Shown piece by piece: positions 36,401 to 41,530 of a stretch of 64,000 bases of DNA. The notes below the pieces were generated by a model that saw nothing but the letters and a program-made list of their open reading frames with translations, searched no databases and was not told where the DNA came from. Each line of letters opens with the position of its first letter. The stretch's first letter is position 1. The position numbers were made by a program, and so were the translations under genes. The DNA comes from Mauremys mutica (lineage: Eukaryota > Chordata > Testudines > Geoemydidae): assembly GCF_020497125.1 (NCBI RefSeq), contig NC_059075.1:27130003-27194002 (forward strand), read 5' to 3'.

Positions 36401-37627
36401 TAGAAATCTCCAATGATGAGGATTCCACAGCCTCAGTATGTAACTTGTTCCCATGTTTAACTATCCTTATAGTTAGAAACCTTTTCCTAATATCCAGCCT
36501 AATCTCCCTTGATATTGTTCTGCTGATTTGTCCTAGTGGAAAATCAACAACCTTAGAAGGACGTAGGGGTTATTCTTATTTTGTGGCATCTAAAACAATC
36601 TAAAATTAAATTTCAGGCATTTATGATTTAAGCAGCAGCCTGTGAATGAAACGAGTGAAATTTGTCTTTCTCTACCATAGCAGCATGTTAAAAGGTTGAA
36701 TTATTAGCTGTGTTATAGTTAGTTATATTGCGGTTCAGTTGTTTGTTTCACCTATTGTGTGTTAGTAAAAATGTCCATCTTTTTTTTTTTTAATTCTGGT
36801 CATTATTTGGGGTTACATTTGTGTGACAACAATAGTTGGAGGACAGATGAGTCTAATAGAGGTGAGGAAGTTTCAGTGAGGTCCATCATTTTGGAATAAC
36901 CCAAACCTGCTACCTTCACTGCCCAAGAAGTTCCCCCTCAGCAATTATATAAATCAGTCTTCCTATGTTTATCAGATTTTAATAAGAAAAATATCAAAAC
37001 AACCACATTAAACTTGTCTAGTTACAGTAAAATGTTGATGTAATACACACAAATAGTTTTCTGCTGAGCAAGGGCTTGTCTACGCAATGGGTAATGCACT
37101 CTATGGGGGTTCAGTTCTAAAGCACACTAATGTGGTGTACATTAATTGGTCCATGTAGACTCTGCTGGCGCACTTTTACATAGTGCTGTTTGAAACAGTT
37201 CTACATTAAAGTGCACTAGGGAACCATTAGTGCACAACAGCAAGGCTACACAGACCAATTTATGCGCAGCATATTAGTGTGCTTTAGAAATCACACTCCC
37301 ATAGAGTGCATTACCCCACCACGTAGACAAGCCCTAACGTGAAGAGGATGGATTTTCTTCTTAGGTAACTGATTTTTTTTTGTTTAATTTCCCAAGGGAA
37401 TTACAGACACTGCCCAGACCATATATGAAACTGCTGCTCGAGAGCATGAGAACAGAGGGGTAACGGGAGCAGTAGGAGGAGTCCTCCGCCAAATTCCACC
37501 AGCTGTGGTGAAACCGCTCATTGTCGCAACAGAGGCGACCTCAAATGTTTTAGGTGGAATGAGAAACCAAATCCGGCCAGATGTGCGTCAAGAAGAGTCA
37601 CAGAAATGGCGCCTTGGGGAGGATTGA
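306..37627 (+). CDS. ATG2B: ATG2B, autophagy-related protein 2 homolog B, 3' half (22 exons, partial)
   Basis: ATG2 proteins are rod-shaped bridge-type lipid transfer proteins. They move phospholipids from the ER to the growing phagophore, working with WIPI proteins and ATG9, and also act on lipid droplets. Exons: 306-456, 1302-1501, 6935-7015, 8909-9015, 9241-9333, 13351-13421, 15770-15846, 16184-16354, 16980-17121, 17983-18185, 19727-19953, 20571-20679, 22760-22954, 23582-23683, 25282-25360, 30227-30431, 31413-31482, 32115-32197, 33793-33914, 34046-34200, 35845-35994, 37397-37627. All have AG acceptors and GT donors. Together they give 3024 nt, that is 1007 codons plus TGA, with every phase consistent and no internal stop. 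The protein matches the C-terminal half of vertebrate ATG2B as I remember it, including the LIR (F-C-I-L) and the end K-W-R-x-G-x-D. ATG2A is excluded because the residues follow ATG2B. The N-terminal chorein part lies left of the window. Exon boundaries were inferred from phase, splice consensus and recalled homology, not from transcripts. Confidence 0.96.
533..645 (+). repeat. L2/MIR-like 3'-end repeat
   Basis: A stretch beginning CTCTTTGGGGCAGGAACAG, with a TACAGCATTTAGCATAATGG core and an A/T-rich tail of AATAA units. Two related copies lie at 48290-48400 and 48928-49050 in the same orientation. It resembles the shared 3' end of L2 LINEs and MIR SINEs in amniotes. Confidence 0.55.
1302..1501 (+). 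CDS. ATG2B: ATG2B coding exon 2 in window
   Basis: 200 bp, residues 51-117, beginning [15 protein letters not shown] and ending KSESNTK. The acceptor is CCGTACAG|GT and the donor AAAG|GTTTGT. It continues the frame of the preceding exon exactly. The peptide follows human ATG2B closely. Confidence 0.95.
2533..5275 (-). mobile_element. CR1-type LINE 3' region, antisense, split by a solo LTR
   Basis: The 2533-2581 piece (AGGCCAGAAGGGGCCACAAG) and the 3704-5275 piece read as one antisense CR1-family 3' region, with the 1.1-kb LTR inserted between them. The reverse complement ends in the (T/C)CTGGCC type tail seen in turtle CR1s. The reading frame is broken throughout. The clade call rests on recalled turtle repeats. 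Confidence 0.65.
2582..3703. mobile_element. Solo LTR of an endogenous retrovirus-like element
   Basis: A 1122-bp block starts TGTAACATTC and ends GGTCGCA, giving TG...CA ends. It is flanked by CTGAT (2577-2581) and CTGAC (3704-3708), a 5-bp target duplication with one change. It interrupts an antisense CR1 that is continuous once the block is removed. There are no gag, pol or env frames, so it is a solo LTR or a similar LTR-only copy. Confidence 0.65.
5276..6934. other. Intronic sequence without clear elements
   Basis: AT-rich intron with no coding frame I recognise. A CORE/MIR-like fragment may lie at 6440-6535 (GTAAAGTGCCTTGGGATATT). The rest holds nothing I can name. The stretch 1502-2532 of the same intron is likewise featureless. 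Confidence 0.4.
6935..7015 (+). CDS. ATG2B: ATG2B coding exon 3 in window
   Basis: 81 bp, in phase, 27 codons: [14 protein letters not shown] to SGLSWHEQ. The acceptor is CTATGCAG and the donor CAG|GTCAGG. It lies after a 5.4-kb intron filled with CR1 and LTR repeats. Confidence 0.94.
7016..8104. other. Intronic sequence, nothing recognised
   Basis: No exon, repeat or RNA gene recognised. Short open frames here have no familiar protein content. Confidence 0.4.
8105..8600 (+). mobile_element. CR1 LINE 3' end (sense)
   Basis: Encodes the C-terminal end of the CR1 ORF2 protein ([19 protein letters not shown], then [10 protein letters not shown] and [10 protein letters not shown]), then a CR1 3' UTR with CTAGACTAGATGGACCATTA and a TTCTTAAATTCTTAA tail. 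It is the same subfamily as the longer copy at 58685-59690. 5'-truncated, as is usual for CR1. Confidence 0.8.
8909..9015 (+). CDS. ATG2B: ATG2B coding exon 4 in window
   Basis: 107 bp, residues 145-179: [18 protein letters not shown] to LWSCALDY, ending with the first two bases of an Arg codon. The donor is ACAG|GTAAAT. This aromatic-rich beta-strand-like segment is conserved in ATG2 proteins. Confidence 0.95.
9241..9333 (+). CDS. ATG2B: ATG2B coding exon 5 in window
   Basis: 93 bp, residues 180-210: [19 protein letters not shown] to DKSSSTL. The acceptor TTGTTGTTAG follows a T-rich tract and the donor is CAG|GTATAA. A DIRS retrotransposon begins only about 55 bp after the donor. Confidence 0.95.
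9389..12212 (+). mobile_element. DIRS-type retrotransposon remnant A (RNase H and tyrosine recombinase)
   Basis: DIRS elements use reverse transcriptase with RNase H and a tyrosine recombinase instead of an integrase, and have inverted terminal repeats with an internal complementary region. Here the left end (TTCTTCTTCAAGTGCTTGCT) leads into an RNase H-like frame ([12 protein letters not shown] near 9610). A recombinase-like frame lies at 11194-11823 with RRVSEIRAL and H-S-M-R motifs. After it comes a block (11849-11965) that is the reverse complement of both outer ends, then the right inverted repeat to 12212. Gag and most of RT are missing. The copy carries a nested hAT MITE at 10582-11001 and stop codons. 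It lies within an ATG2B intron in sense orientation. Confidence 0.8.
10582..11001. mobile_element. hAT-type MITE nested in DIRS remnant A
   Basis: 420 bp, GC-rich, starting CAGTGATCCCCAACC and ending GGGGGCCACTG. It is flanked by a perfect 8-bp target duplication AGTTAAGG (10574-10581 and 11002-11009), the hAT signature. Inside are three tandem 74-bp units, each able to fold into a hairpin, with TGACGTCA or a variant. There is no transposase frame, so it is non-autonomous. The open frames on both strands are by-products of the GC-rich repeats. Confidence 0.85.
12754..13074. mobile_element. hAT-type MITE
   Basis: 321 bp, GC-rich, starting CAGCAGTCCCCAAAC and ending GTTTGGGGACCTCTG as imperfect inverted repeats. 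It is flanked by the exact 8-bp duplication ATCTAGGG (12746-12753 and 13075-13082). There is no transposase. The proline/alanine-rich open frames on both strands are not genes. Confidence 0.85.
13351..13421 (+). CDS. ATG2B: ATG2B coding exon 6 in window
   Basis: 71 bp, residues 211-234: [20 protein letters not shown] to NLQR. The acceptor is TCTCCTGTAG and the donor GAG|GTAAGG. Phase is carried from the preceding exon and ends in phase 1. Confidence 0.95.
13715..14578 (+). mobile_element. Penelope-like element fragment with GIY-YIG-like domain
   Basis: Penelope-like elements combine a reverse transcriptase with a C-terminal GIY-YIG endonuclease. Frames here give [18 protein letters not shown] (the RT end), then [20 protein letters not shown] (the endonuclease core, with Y-V-G-E-T-R), then the conserved C-terminal part to [10 protein letters not shown] at 14351. 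The tail has TTCAATAAAAGATATTACC. 5'-truncated, with at least one stop codon near 13829. Confidence 0.75.
14579..15769. other. Intronic sequence with imperfect short repeats
   Basis: Between about 14755 and 15060 a 30-bp motif of the type AGAGATGG...GTAACCTGGG recurs about three times directly and twice inverted. I could not assign it to a family. The remainder of the interval shows no exon or known repeat. Confidence 0.4.
15770..15846 (+). CDS. ATG2B: ATG2B coding exon 7 in window
   Basis: 77 bp, residues 235-260: [19 protein letters not shown] to SDGER. The acceptor is AACTTTCAG and the donor AGA|GTAAGT, a full consensus. It ends on a codon boundary. Confidence 0.95.
16184..16354 (+). CDS. 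ATG2B: ATG2B coding exon 8 in window
   Basis: 171 bp, 57 codons: [17 protein letters not shown], then [20 protein letters not shown] and a Lys-rich tail. The CSDSC motif and the [11 protein letters not shown] stretch are strongly conserved in ATG2 proteins (the CAD motif region). The donor is AAG|GTATGA. Confidence 0.96.
16355..16979. other. Intron without recognised features
   Basis: An 80-codon open frame at 16544-16786 has no recognisable protein content. No repeat was identified. Confidence 0.4.
16980..17121 (+). CDS. ATG2B: ATG2B coding exon 9 in window
   Basis: 142 bp, residues 318-364. A low-complexity Ser/Gln start is followed by [17 protein letters not shown], a conserved amphipathic helix, then a variable linker ending PQSN. 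The donor is ACG|GTAGAA. The linker is less like mammals than the neighbouring exons. Confidence 0.94.
17122..17982. other. Intron without recognised features
   Basis: AT-rich; nothing identified apart from T-rich runs near 17500. Confidence 0.4.
17983..18185 (+). CDS. ATG2B: ATG2B coding exon 10, with GABARAP-binding LIR
   Basis: 203 bp, residues 365-432. It encodes [11 protein letters not shown] and ends [16 protein letters not shown]. The sequence D-D-F-C-I-L (F-C-I-L at 18150-18161) matches the LC3-interacting region through which ATG2A and ATG2B bind GABARAP proteins, which is needed for phagophore growth. The acceptor follows a run of eight or more T and the donor is TCT|GTAAGA. Confidence 0.95.
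18186..19194. other. Intron without recognised features
   Basis: No exon or element recognised. There is a short CAG/CAA run near 18770. Confidence 0.4.
19195..19600 (-). mobile_element. CR1 LINE 3' end (antisense), split by a SINE
   Basis: The 19195-19305 part (GGACTAGAAGGGATTTCAGG, then TCTAGTCCACCCCTCACC) and the 19491-19600 part (TTTAACCTGTTTTTAAAATC, then GGATTCCACAGCTTCTCTAT) are the two halves of one antisense CR1 tail, closely parallel to the copy at 36272-36545. The SINE at 19306-19490 separates them. The right edge is approximate. Confidence 0.7.
19306..19490 (-). mobile_element. tRNA-derived SINE (turtle Cry/polIII type)
   Basis: On the minus strand it reads GGAATAGCTCAGTGGTTTGA (A box region), then GATTGTGAGTTCAATCC (B box region), as in the head of a tRNA-derived SINE, followed by a body ending in GGTATATCTCCAATT. 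Related copies lie at 24727 and 60124. The family is characteristic of turtles. It is inserted in a CR1. Confidence 0.85.
19727..19953 (+). CDS. ATG2B: ATG2B coding exon 11, WIPI-binding segment
   Basis: 227 bp, residues 433-507: [16 protein letters not shown], then [13 protein letters not shown], then [18 protein letters not shown] and [10 protein letters not shown]. This segment corresponds to the region that binds WIPI4/WDR45 in human ATG2A. The YFS tripeptide I recall from human ATG2 reads H-F-S here (19790-19798). The donor is TAT|GTAAGT. Confidence 0.95.
19954..20570. other. Intron without recognised features
   Basis: Short 617-bp intron with no element recognised. Confidence 0.4.
20571..20679 (+). 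CDS. ATG2B: ATG2B coding exon 12 in window
   Basis: 109 bp, residues 508-544: a Ser/Pro/Thr linker ([15 protein letters not shown]), then [16 protein letters not shown]. The acceptor is CCACTTTTAG and the donor AAG|GTGAGA. It ends on a codon boundary. Confidence 0.94.
20680..22759. other. Intron with a possible cryptic exon
   Basis: No clear transposable element. A strong acceptor at 21586 is followed by a 25-codon in-frame reading frame ending in TAA at 21662-21664 (see findings). The part 22060-22450 is purine-rich. Sequences near 21889 and 22640 hint at an old hAT-like element (GCATTGCCAACACTC) but I could not place its ends. Confidence 0.4.
22760..22954 (+). CDS. ATG2B: ATG2B coding exon 13 in window
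   Basis: 195 bp, 65 codons: [11 protein letters not shown], then [19 protein letters not shown] and [20 protein letters not shown]. This is one of the most conserved parts of the protein. The acceptor is GTTCGAAG and the donor ATG|GTAAGG. Confidence 0.96.
23582..23683 (+). CDS. ATG2B: ATG2B coding exon 14 in window
   Basis: 102 bp, 34 codons: [20 protein letters not shown] then [14 protein letters not shown]. The acceptor is TTGTTCTGCAG and the donor CAG|GTTGGT. It is in phase at both ends. Confidence 0.96.
23684..24726. other. Intron without recognised features
   Basis: AT-rich. No exon or repeat recognised before the SINE at 24727. The previous intron (22955-23581) is also featureless. 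Confidence 0.4.
24727..24919 (-). mobile_element. tRNA-derived SINE (turtle Cry/polIII type)
   Basis: Minus-strand copy with GGATAGCTCAGTGGTTTGAG and GGGTTGTGAGTTCAATCC box regions and the same body as the copies at 19306 and 60124. It includes a GTACTTGGTCC segment that the 19306 copy lacks. Confidence 0.87.
25282..25360 (+). CDS. ATG2B: ATG2B coding exon 15 in window
   Basis: 79 bp, residues 644-669: [19 protein letters not shown] then MTPDPE. The acceptor is TTATTTTAG and the donor AAG|GTACTA. The next intron (4.87 kb) is mostly two DIRS copies. Confidence 0.95.
25423..25450. repeat. TG/CG/CA dinucleotide repeat
   Basis: GTGTGTGTGTGTGTGTG followed by CACGCGCGCACACAC, an alternating purine-pyrimidine run with Z-DNA potential, shortly after the donor of the exon ending at 25360. 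Confidence 0.8.
25534..28215 (+). mobile_element. DIRS-type retrotransposon remnant B (gag-like region and recombinase)
   Basis: The left end GTTCTTCGAGTAGATGC is followed by a long open frame at 25606-26424, rich in Ser and Pro, in the gag position. A separate GC-rich repeat occupies 26425-26822. The recombinase region (about 26823-27845) is broken by stops but parallels remnant A. An internal complementary region lies at about 27885-27960 and the right inverted repeat ends near 28215 (CACATCTCAAAGAACCACAG). The reverse transcriptase is missing. It lies in the same intron and orientation as remnant C. Confidence 0.75.
26425..26822. repeat. GC-rich dispersed repeat interrupting DIRS remnant B
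   Basis: C/G-rich block (GGGGCGGGGTCTGGGATG and CCCACCCCAGGTCCACCCC) ending with GTGCTAAGCACCCACTAAAT, a palindromic segment seen in turtle repeats. It lies where the RT gene of the DIRS element would be. I could not define terminal repeats or a target duplication. The open frames on both strands are not genes. Confidence 0.5.
28216..28895. other. Intronic spacer between two DIRS copies
   Basis: AT-rich, with no element recognised. Confidence 0.4.
28896..30071 (+). mobile_element. Compact DIRS deletion derivative C (non-autonomous)
   Basis: About 1.18 kb. The left terminus is GTTCTTCTTCGAATGCTTGT. A short gag-like start and a fragment of the recombinase C-terminus are joined near 29560. The internal complementary region at 29742-29850 contains the reverse complement of the left end directly followed by that of the right end. 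The right terminus runs to AACCGTT at 30071. GTT stands at both edges. No reverse transcriptase or RNase H remains. It is the cleanest example of DIRS terminal structure in the window. Confidence 0.8.
30227..30431 (+). CDS. ATG2B: ATG2B coding exon 16 in window
   Basis: 205 bp, residues 670-737: [18 protein letters not shown], a variable Ser/Asp-rich linker, then [12 protein letters not shown]. Conservation is strongest at the two ends. The acceptor is TCATCTCAG and the donor CAG|GTAAAT. A DIRS element ends about 155 bp upstream. Confidence 0.94.
30432..31412. other. Intron with a small palindromic element
   Basis: At 30954-31042 TGGGCCAAATTCTGC pairs with GCAGAATTGGCCCA at the other end, an 89-bp foldback like short turtle MITEs. 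Otherwise nothing was recognised. Confidence 0.45.
31413..31482 (+). CDS. ATG2B: ATG2B coding exon 17 in window
   Basis: 70 bp, residues 738-761: [19 protein letters not shown] then VSMDQ. This is the start of the conserved C-terminal domain (Pfam ATG_C, by recall). The donor is CAG|GTTTGT. Confidence 0.96.
31483..32114. other. Intron without recognised features
   Basis: No repeat or alternative exon recognised. The start of the next intron (32198-32788) is also plain AT-rich sequence. Confidence 0.4.
32115..32197 (+). CDS. ATG2B: ATG2B coding exon 18 in window
   Basis: 83 bp, residues 762-788: [20 protein letters not shown] then KRLCYRH, ending with GG of a Gly codon. The acceptor is ATTTTCAG and the donor GG|GTGAGT. 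Confidence 0.96.
32789..33752 (-). mobile_element. CR1 LINE (antisense), RT C-terminus and 3' end
   Basis: On the minus strand it reads the end of the palm region ([18 protein letters not shown] and IKF), then [50 protein letters not shown] and [18 protein letters not shown], the classical CR1 C-terminus, then the 3' tail ending at TCATAGAATCATAGGACTGG (plus strand, near 32789). It has frameshifts. It stops about 40 bp before ATG2B exon 33793-33914. Confidence 0.88.
33793..33914 (+). CDS. ATG2B: ATG2B coding exon 19 in window
   Basis: 122 bp, residues 789-829: [20 protein letters not shown] then [20 protein letters not shown]. The acceptor is CTGTTACAG, with a likely branch point TACTAAT at 33769-33775. 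An antisense CR1 ends about 40 bp before the exon. The donor is TAG|GTGAGT. Confidence 0.96.
34046..34200 (+). CDS. ATG2B: ATG2B coding exon 20 in window
   Basis: 155 bp, residues 830-881: [20 protein letters not shown], then [16 protein letters not shown] and [11 protein letters not shown]. It lies in the C-terminal region that in mammals directs ATG2 to lipid droplets and autophagosomal membranes. The donor is CAG|GTACAT. Confidence 0.96.
34201..35844. other. Intron with few recognisable repeats
   Basis: AT-rich. Two short stretches, near 34849-34925 and 35085-35190 (CCCATTGAAGTCAATG), resemble short dispersed turtle repeats, but their edges are unclear. Confidence 0.35.
35845..35994 (+). 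CDS. ATG2B: ATG2B coding exon 21 in window
   Basis: 150 bp, exactly 50 codons: [15 protein letters not shown], a basic [20 protein letters not shown] stretch, then KAYSVVKE. The acceptor is GATCCCTAG and the donor GAG|GTATGC. The short [10 protein letters not shown] segment is where it differs most from human. Confidence 0.96.
36272..36545 (-). mobile_element. CR1 LINE 3' end (antisense)
   Basis: GGAATCATAGAAATGTGAGG, then AAAGGGACCTCAGCAGGTCA, CAGGTGTTTGTCTAACCTG and TCCAATGATGAGGATTCCAC are the reverse complement of the CR1 3' region. 5'-truncated. Confidence 0.8.
37072..37334. mobile_element. Harbinger-like palindromic MITE
   Basis: 263 bp. GGGCTTGTCTACGCAATGGG at the left is inverted at the right as CACGTAGACAAGCCC, with longer internal complementarity (AATGCACTCTATGGG and CCCATAGAGTGCATT). 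The right flank is TAA and the left is CAA, consistent with an eroded 3-bp TWA duplication. It ends about 62 bp before the last ATG2B exon. Confidence 0.75.
37397..37627 (+). CDS. ATG2B: ATG2B last coding exon with stop codon
   Basis: 231 bp of coding sequence, 76 codons plus TGA at 37625-37627: [18 protein letters not shown], then [20 protein letters not shown], then [19 protein letters not shown]. The end agrees with mammalian ATG2B. The acceptor is TTTCCCAAG. A MITE ends about 62 bp upstream of the exon. Confidence 0.96.
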   Translation, partial: GITDTAQTIYETAAREHENRGVTGAVGGVLRQIPPAVVKPLIVATEATSNVLGGMRNQIRPDVRQEESQKWRLGED

Positions 37628-38354
37628 TATTTTAAATATGACTCAGCAAGAGCATAACGATGTTGGAAATACATAGCATTATGTCCCAGTGGCAGCTTTA
37701 GATGGAACTCATTTCATTTTATTGTGCTCATCTCAGGAACGAGGAGGTTTTCAAACCATTTAATTTCAAAACATCCAACCAAAAAGTTCAGAAGTGAAAA
37801 GCAAATTGATACTTGCTTGTGGACATGCTGCATGTTACCAAAACATATGGTGGCTAGTGTCAAACACAGTGGAGCATTTGCTGCCAAGTCAGAAACATGC
37901 TTGCTGTATTTCAATTACCATATTTTTCTTGGTTCATTTGATTTGCCATTAGAATCAGCAGTCCCTTTGTGACACTGTGTGTATTTTAAAAGTTTTCTTG
38001 AGCATGCTCAAAGAACTGTCTTCAATAAAGGGCTCCATAGATGCTCTTCAGTAACTAAAGAGTTTCGTTTTGGACATCAGACATGGAAGCTATATGACAA
38101 GAAGTCAGACAGAATGTTATAATTTTATGGGTCACGAGCATTGTTTTTAGTGTGGCACTTAAAACAAAGACGGTCTCTTGGTAACTGTTCAGAAATTACA
38201 CTCAGTGTTCATATGCTTGCGAACAATAATTGTCCCTCCTAAATATCAAATTCCTACTTCTGTGGGTGTTTGAAGAACCTGAATGTTGCAGACATGTTCT
38301 GTTGTGTTGCACTTTAAAGGATATGGCCTGTATATTGTGCTTTTTTATAGTGTG

Positions 38355-38360
38355 AATAAA
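38355..38360 (+). terminator. ATG2B: Proximal poly(A) signal AATAAA
   Basis: AATAAA about 730 bp after the stop codon. Another lies at 38024. Use of either would give a short 3' UTR isoform. Confidence 0.4.
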
Positions 38361-39718
38361 CAGTAATGTGCATTATCCTTTATGATTTAGAAATTTATGC
38401 AAATTATTGAAAGGGACAACATTTAATGAAAATTTTTAAGGGAAGAAAAACAAAATGCAGTGTGTCTTACCTTTGTTTAAACTACCTTTTAAATGAAAAA
38501 TACTAGTTTCTTTGTCTTCTGATGTACTGATGCCTATCATGAAATAATTATATTTTAAATATAAAGCAGTTACAGAACTGATGTAGGTAAGAGGTACCCT
38601 AAGTAGAGTACAAAAAATACAATTTCATAATTTAGTTTAAAATGATATGCAGAATATATTTTAATAATCTTCCCTTTATTTAAAGGTTACATTGTTACAA
38701 ACTATTGTTTTTGCCATTCTCACAGCATGGTATATTTCAGACTCCTTTAATACAATATTGATTAACTGAATGTCATGAGCAGCAATTCAGATTCTGTCTT
38801 TTTTTTTTTTAAGCAAAATTTTATTTACAAACAAGTTCATGGTTTTAAAAATGGCACATTTTACTGCTGGGTTTGTTAGATATACTAGAATCCACTTAAT
38901 TGGGGTACCCCTGTCACTGGCTGGTTGTATCAATTAAGTATCTTGTCACAGCTGAGAGGATGTGCCATTTAACTCCCCCCCCCAAAGGTGAAGATTTAAT
39001 GACATGAACTATTGTATACTGAAATAGAATAATTGCTTCACTTCATCTTTCTTTGGTTTTTGTTTTTGTTTTTTTTGTGGGGGGGGAGGTTGGGTTTATT
39101 TTTTTCCTTGTCTAATTATTTGGTAATTTCTATATTAAAAGATCACAGGTGAGCATTTCACACTTGGGTAAATGCATCATAATCACTTGACACCGATTGA
39201 ATGAATCCTCGTAAGTGGAATTATGTTATAGTAGTATATTGTAGCTGCAGTCATTACCATTTGCTACTATTAGGCTAGTATACCAATATATCAGCCATGC
39301 TGGTAAAGGTATGTCCAAGTTAATTGGCATATACTGTAATAGACAGTGTAGCTCTGTCTATTTATCATATACATAAACTATTTTTGACAGTTGAATTTAA
39401 AGAAATGGCTATTTAGTTTTACTTCATTTACAGATTCCCCACAATCAAAGTGTACAGGGAGATGCCCTTAGAATATATTATTTCTACACAGATCCACACT
39501 GTCAAGGTATAATATTATATTTTTATAAGCTTTTTTCATTGTCTCAATAATTCAGATTTTCAAACTTCACTTTTCACCATTTGTGCTGTCTGTTTACTGC
39601 TTGCAACTCATTCAACTTGCTCAGTAAAACTGATCTGTTTATGGTTAGCTTCTTGGTTCTCATAGGCTAGAAGAATTTTGTTTAGATTGCAAAAGCTGCA
39701 AAGAAAGATTTAAATTTA

Positions 39719-39740
39719 AATAATAAATAAATAAATAAAT
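39719..39740. repeat. AATA tetranucleotide repeat in 3' UTR
   Basis: TAATAAATAAATAAATAAAT. A separate TG run lies near 39870-39888. Confidence 0.8.
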
Positions 39741-41504
39741 TCAACCTTTAAACCAGGACACTTTCTTTAAAATGTGTTGCAGATGTGCATACTCTATGAT
39801 CTTAATCAGAAAATTGTATAGGGGATAGAAAAAGGGATTCACCACATGTGCTGTTTGTTAGTACAAGTGTATGTGTGTGTGTGTGTGGGGAGGGGTACTT
39901 TACAAAATACACAGGATAAGGTTTAACTAAAACTTTGATTATAGTGGGTTATACATCTGTGTGTATGTAATTGGCACTCAAACTTCCAAATCCAGTGCTG
40001 TATATCTCCATTAGCATAATGAGGTTTGTGATAAAGTTATTGTACTTGAGCTCTTCATTGTAACAAACTCTGTTATAGTTATTAACACTTTTCATAACTG
40101 TGTTATAAGCTCCTAATAAGCTTAAACAGATCTGAATACACTGTATAATGTCCAGATGTGTAAAAAAAATAGACAATTCTATTTTGCTTTCTTCCCTATA
40201 CACATTCACAAAGGTGTAAAAACCAACCAATGCTACTTTTAATACTGATTAATCTGATGCTATCCAGGGAGACAGGCTCAAAACTGTTATCTTGATTTCC
40301 TTAAGCATCTTGGCTCTTAACACTGTAGTGGCAAGTGCCCTGGAAGTACCTGGTGTAGAGATCACTTCCATCATTCTTAAAAATTTCTTCATAAACATCT
40401 CTTCTGTGACTAAGAGGAGCCTATAACTGGCTCCATTCAGAAGCAGCTTTCATTTCCTTTCAGGTATTAGTTGGCAGTTGTTAAACTGCAGAGCAGAACA
40501 CAATTTTAGTTACTTGCACATAGATTAGGGATGTGTAGTCATGTCGCCAATGACTACATACTTGGTGGATGTCCATGTTTAATTTTTTTCATCGCTTAAA
40601 AAGATCAGTTACAGTGGGGTGGGGTTTTTTGTTTGGTTTTTTTGGGTTTTTTTGCATCTGTTATTTGCTATTGTACAGTTTATCAGTGTTTAATGTCACT
40701 AGTGAGATGGGTTTTCTTGATAAAGCAAAATGCTATTTAAGGGCAGGATGACATCAACAAGTTAAATTCCTTTGTTACTGGCGTTGATCCCGACCCCTGA
40801 AAATGTGATACCCAAATTTTAAATACATTCAAATGTTTTTTGGGTATTTTGTTTGGTTTTTTTGTGTAAAATAACAGTGAAATCCAGCAATTAATTTAGA
40901 TTAAGTGTATATTCCAAACCATCCCAGCTCTCACAGCAATACAAGCTTTTCCAACATGTATAAAATCATTTTACACCCATCTTTTCATCTAGACCCATCC
41001 ATTTCCAGCCTTCACAGTGTATGCTTCTCTCAACTATTTTAACTTGCTATGAATCTTGTTTACAAATTTAAAAAAAAATAATTAATTGCAGTTAGTATGT
41101 AAATATTAATCATGTATTTACACTGTATTTCCTTTAAAAAAACCACCCTAATGCAGCTTAGACACAAAAGGAACTGTGTGTATATGTATGTGTATATTTT
41201 TTACATATTTGCTGGTAAAGTAGTTTTGTGGCATTGTTTGTATATAATTTGTTAGTGTAAAAACAGTCGAATCTTACGAAGTTAAATACCACTCTTGAAA
41301 GGAATTAAAATATTTAATCTTCCTTTATTTTGCTTAAAGTACTTTTGCCCTCCATATATATTTGAGAACTATTTTTAGATCATAACTTATTTGCACCAAT
41401 CTTGATGTATATTTTAGTATATTAAAATGGTAAAAGCCTCATACAAATAGGCTGTTCTGTTAAATATATTTAATGGAAAAAGCTGTGGATTGGAATCAAT
41501 ACTT

Positions 41505-41510
41505 AATAAA
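41505..41510 (+). terminator. ATG2B: Distal poly(A) signal AATAAA
   Basis: AATAAA in the context ACTTAATAAACG, at the end of the repeat-poor UTR-like stretch. Recognisable repeats resume within about 450 bp. Proposed main distal cleavage site near 41525-41535. Confidence 0.5.
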
Positions 41511-41530
41511 CGTCTTACTCTGCCTCAAGT

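Larger units (their letters stand above)
37628..41530 (+). other. ATG2B: ATG2B 3' untranslated region (approximate end)
   Basis: AT-rich sequence without a coding frame. Canonical AATAAA signals lie at 38024-38029, 38355-38360 and 41505-41510. The last, followed by T-rich sequence, is a good candidate for the distal poly(A) site. Apart from short homopolymers, a TG run near 39870 and an (AATA)n run near 39720, I see no transposable element in these 3.9 kb. That contrasts with every flanking region and supports transcribed, constrained sequence. The exact end is inferred. Confidence 0.65.
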
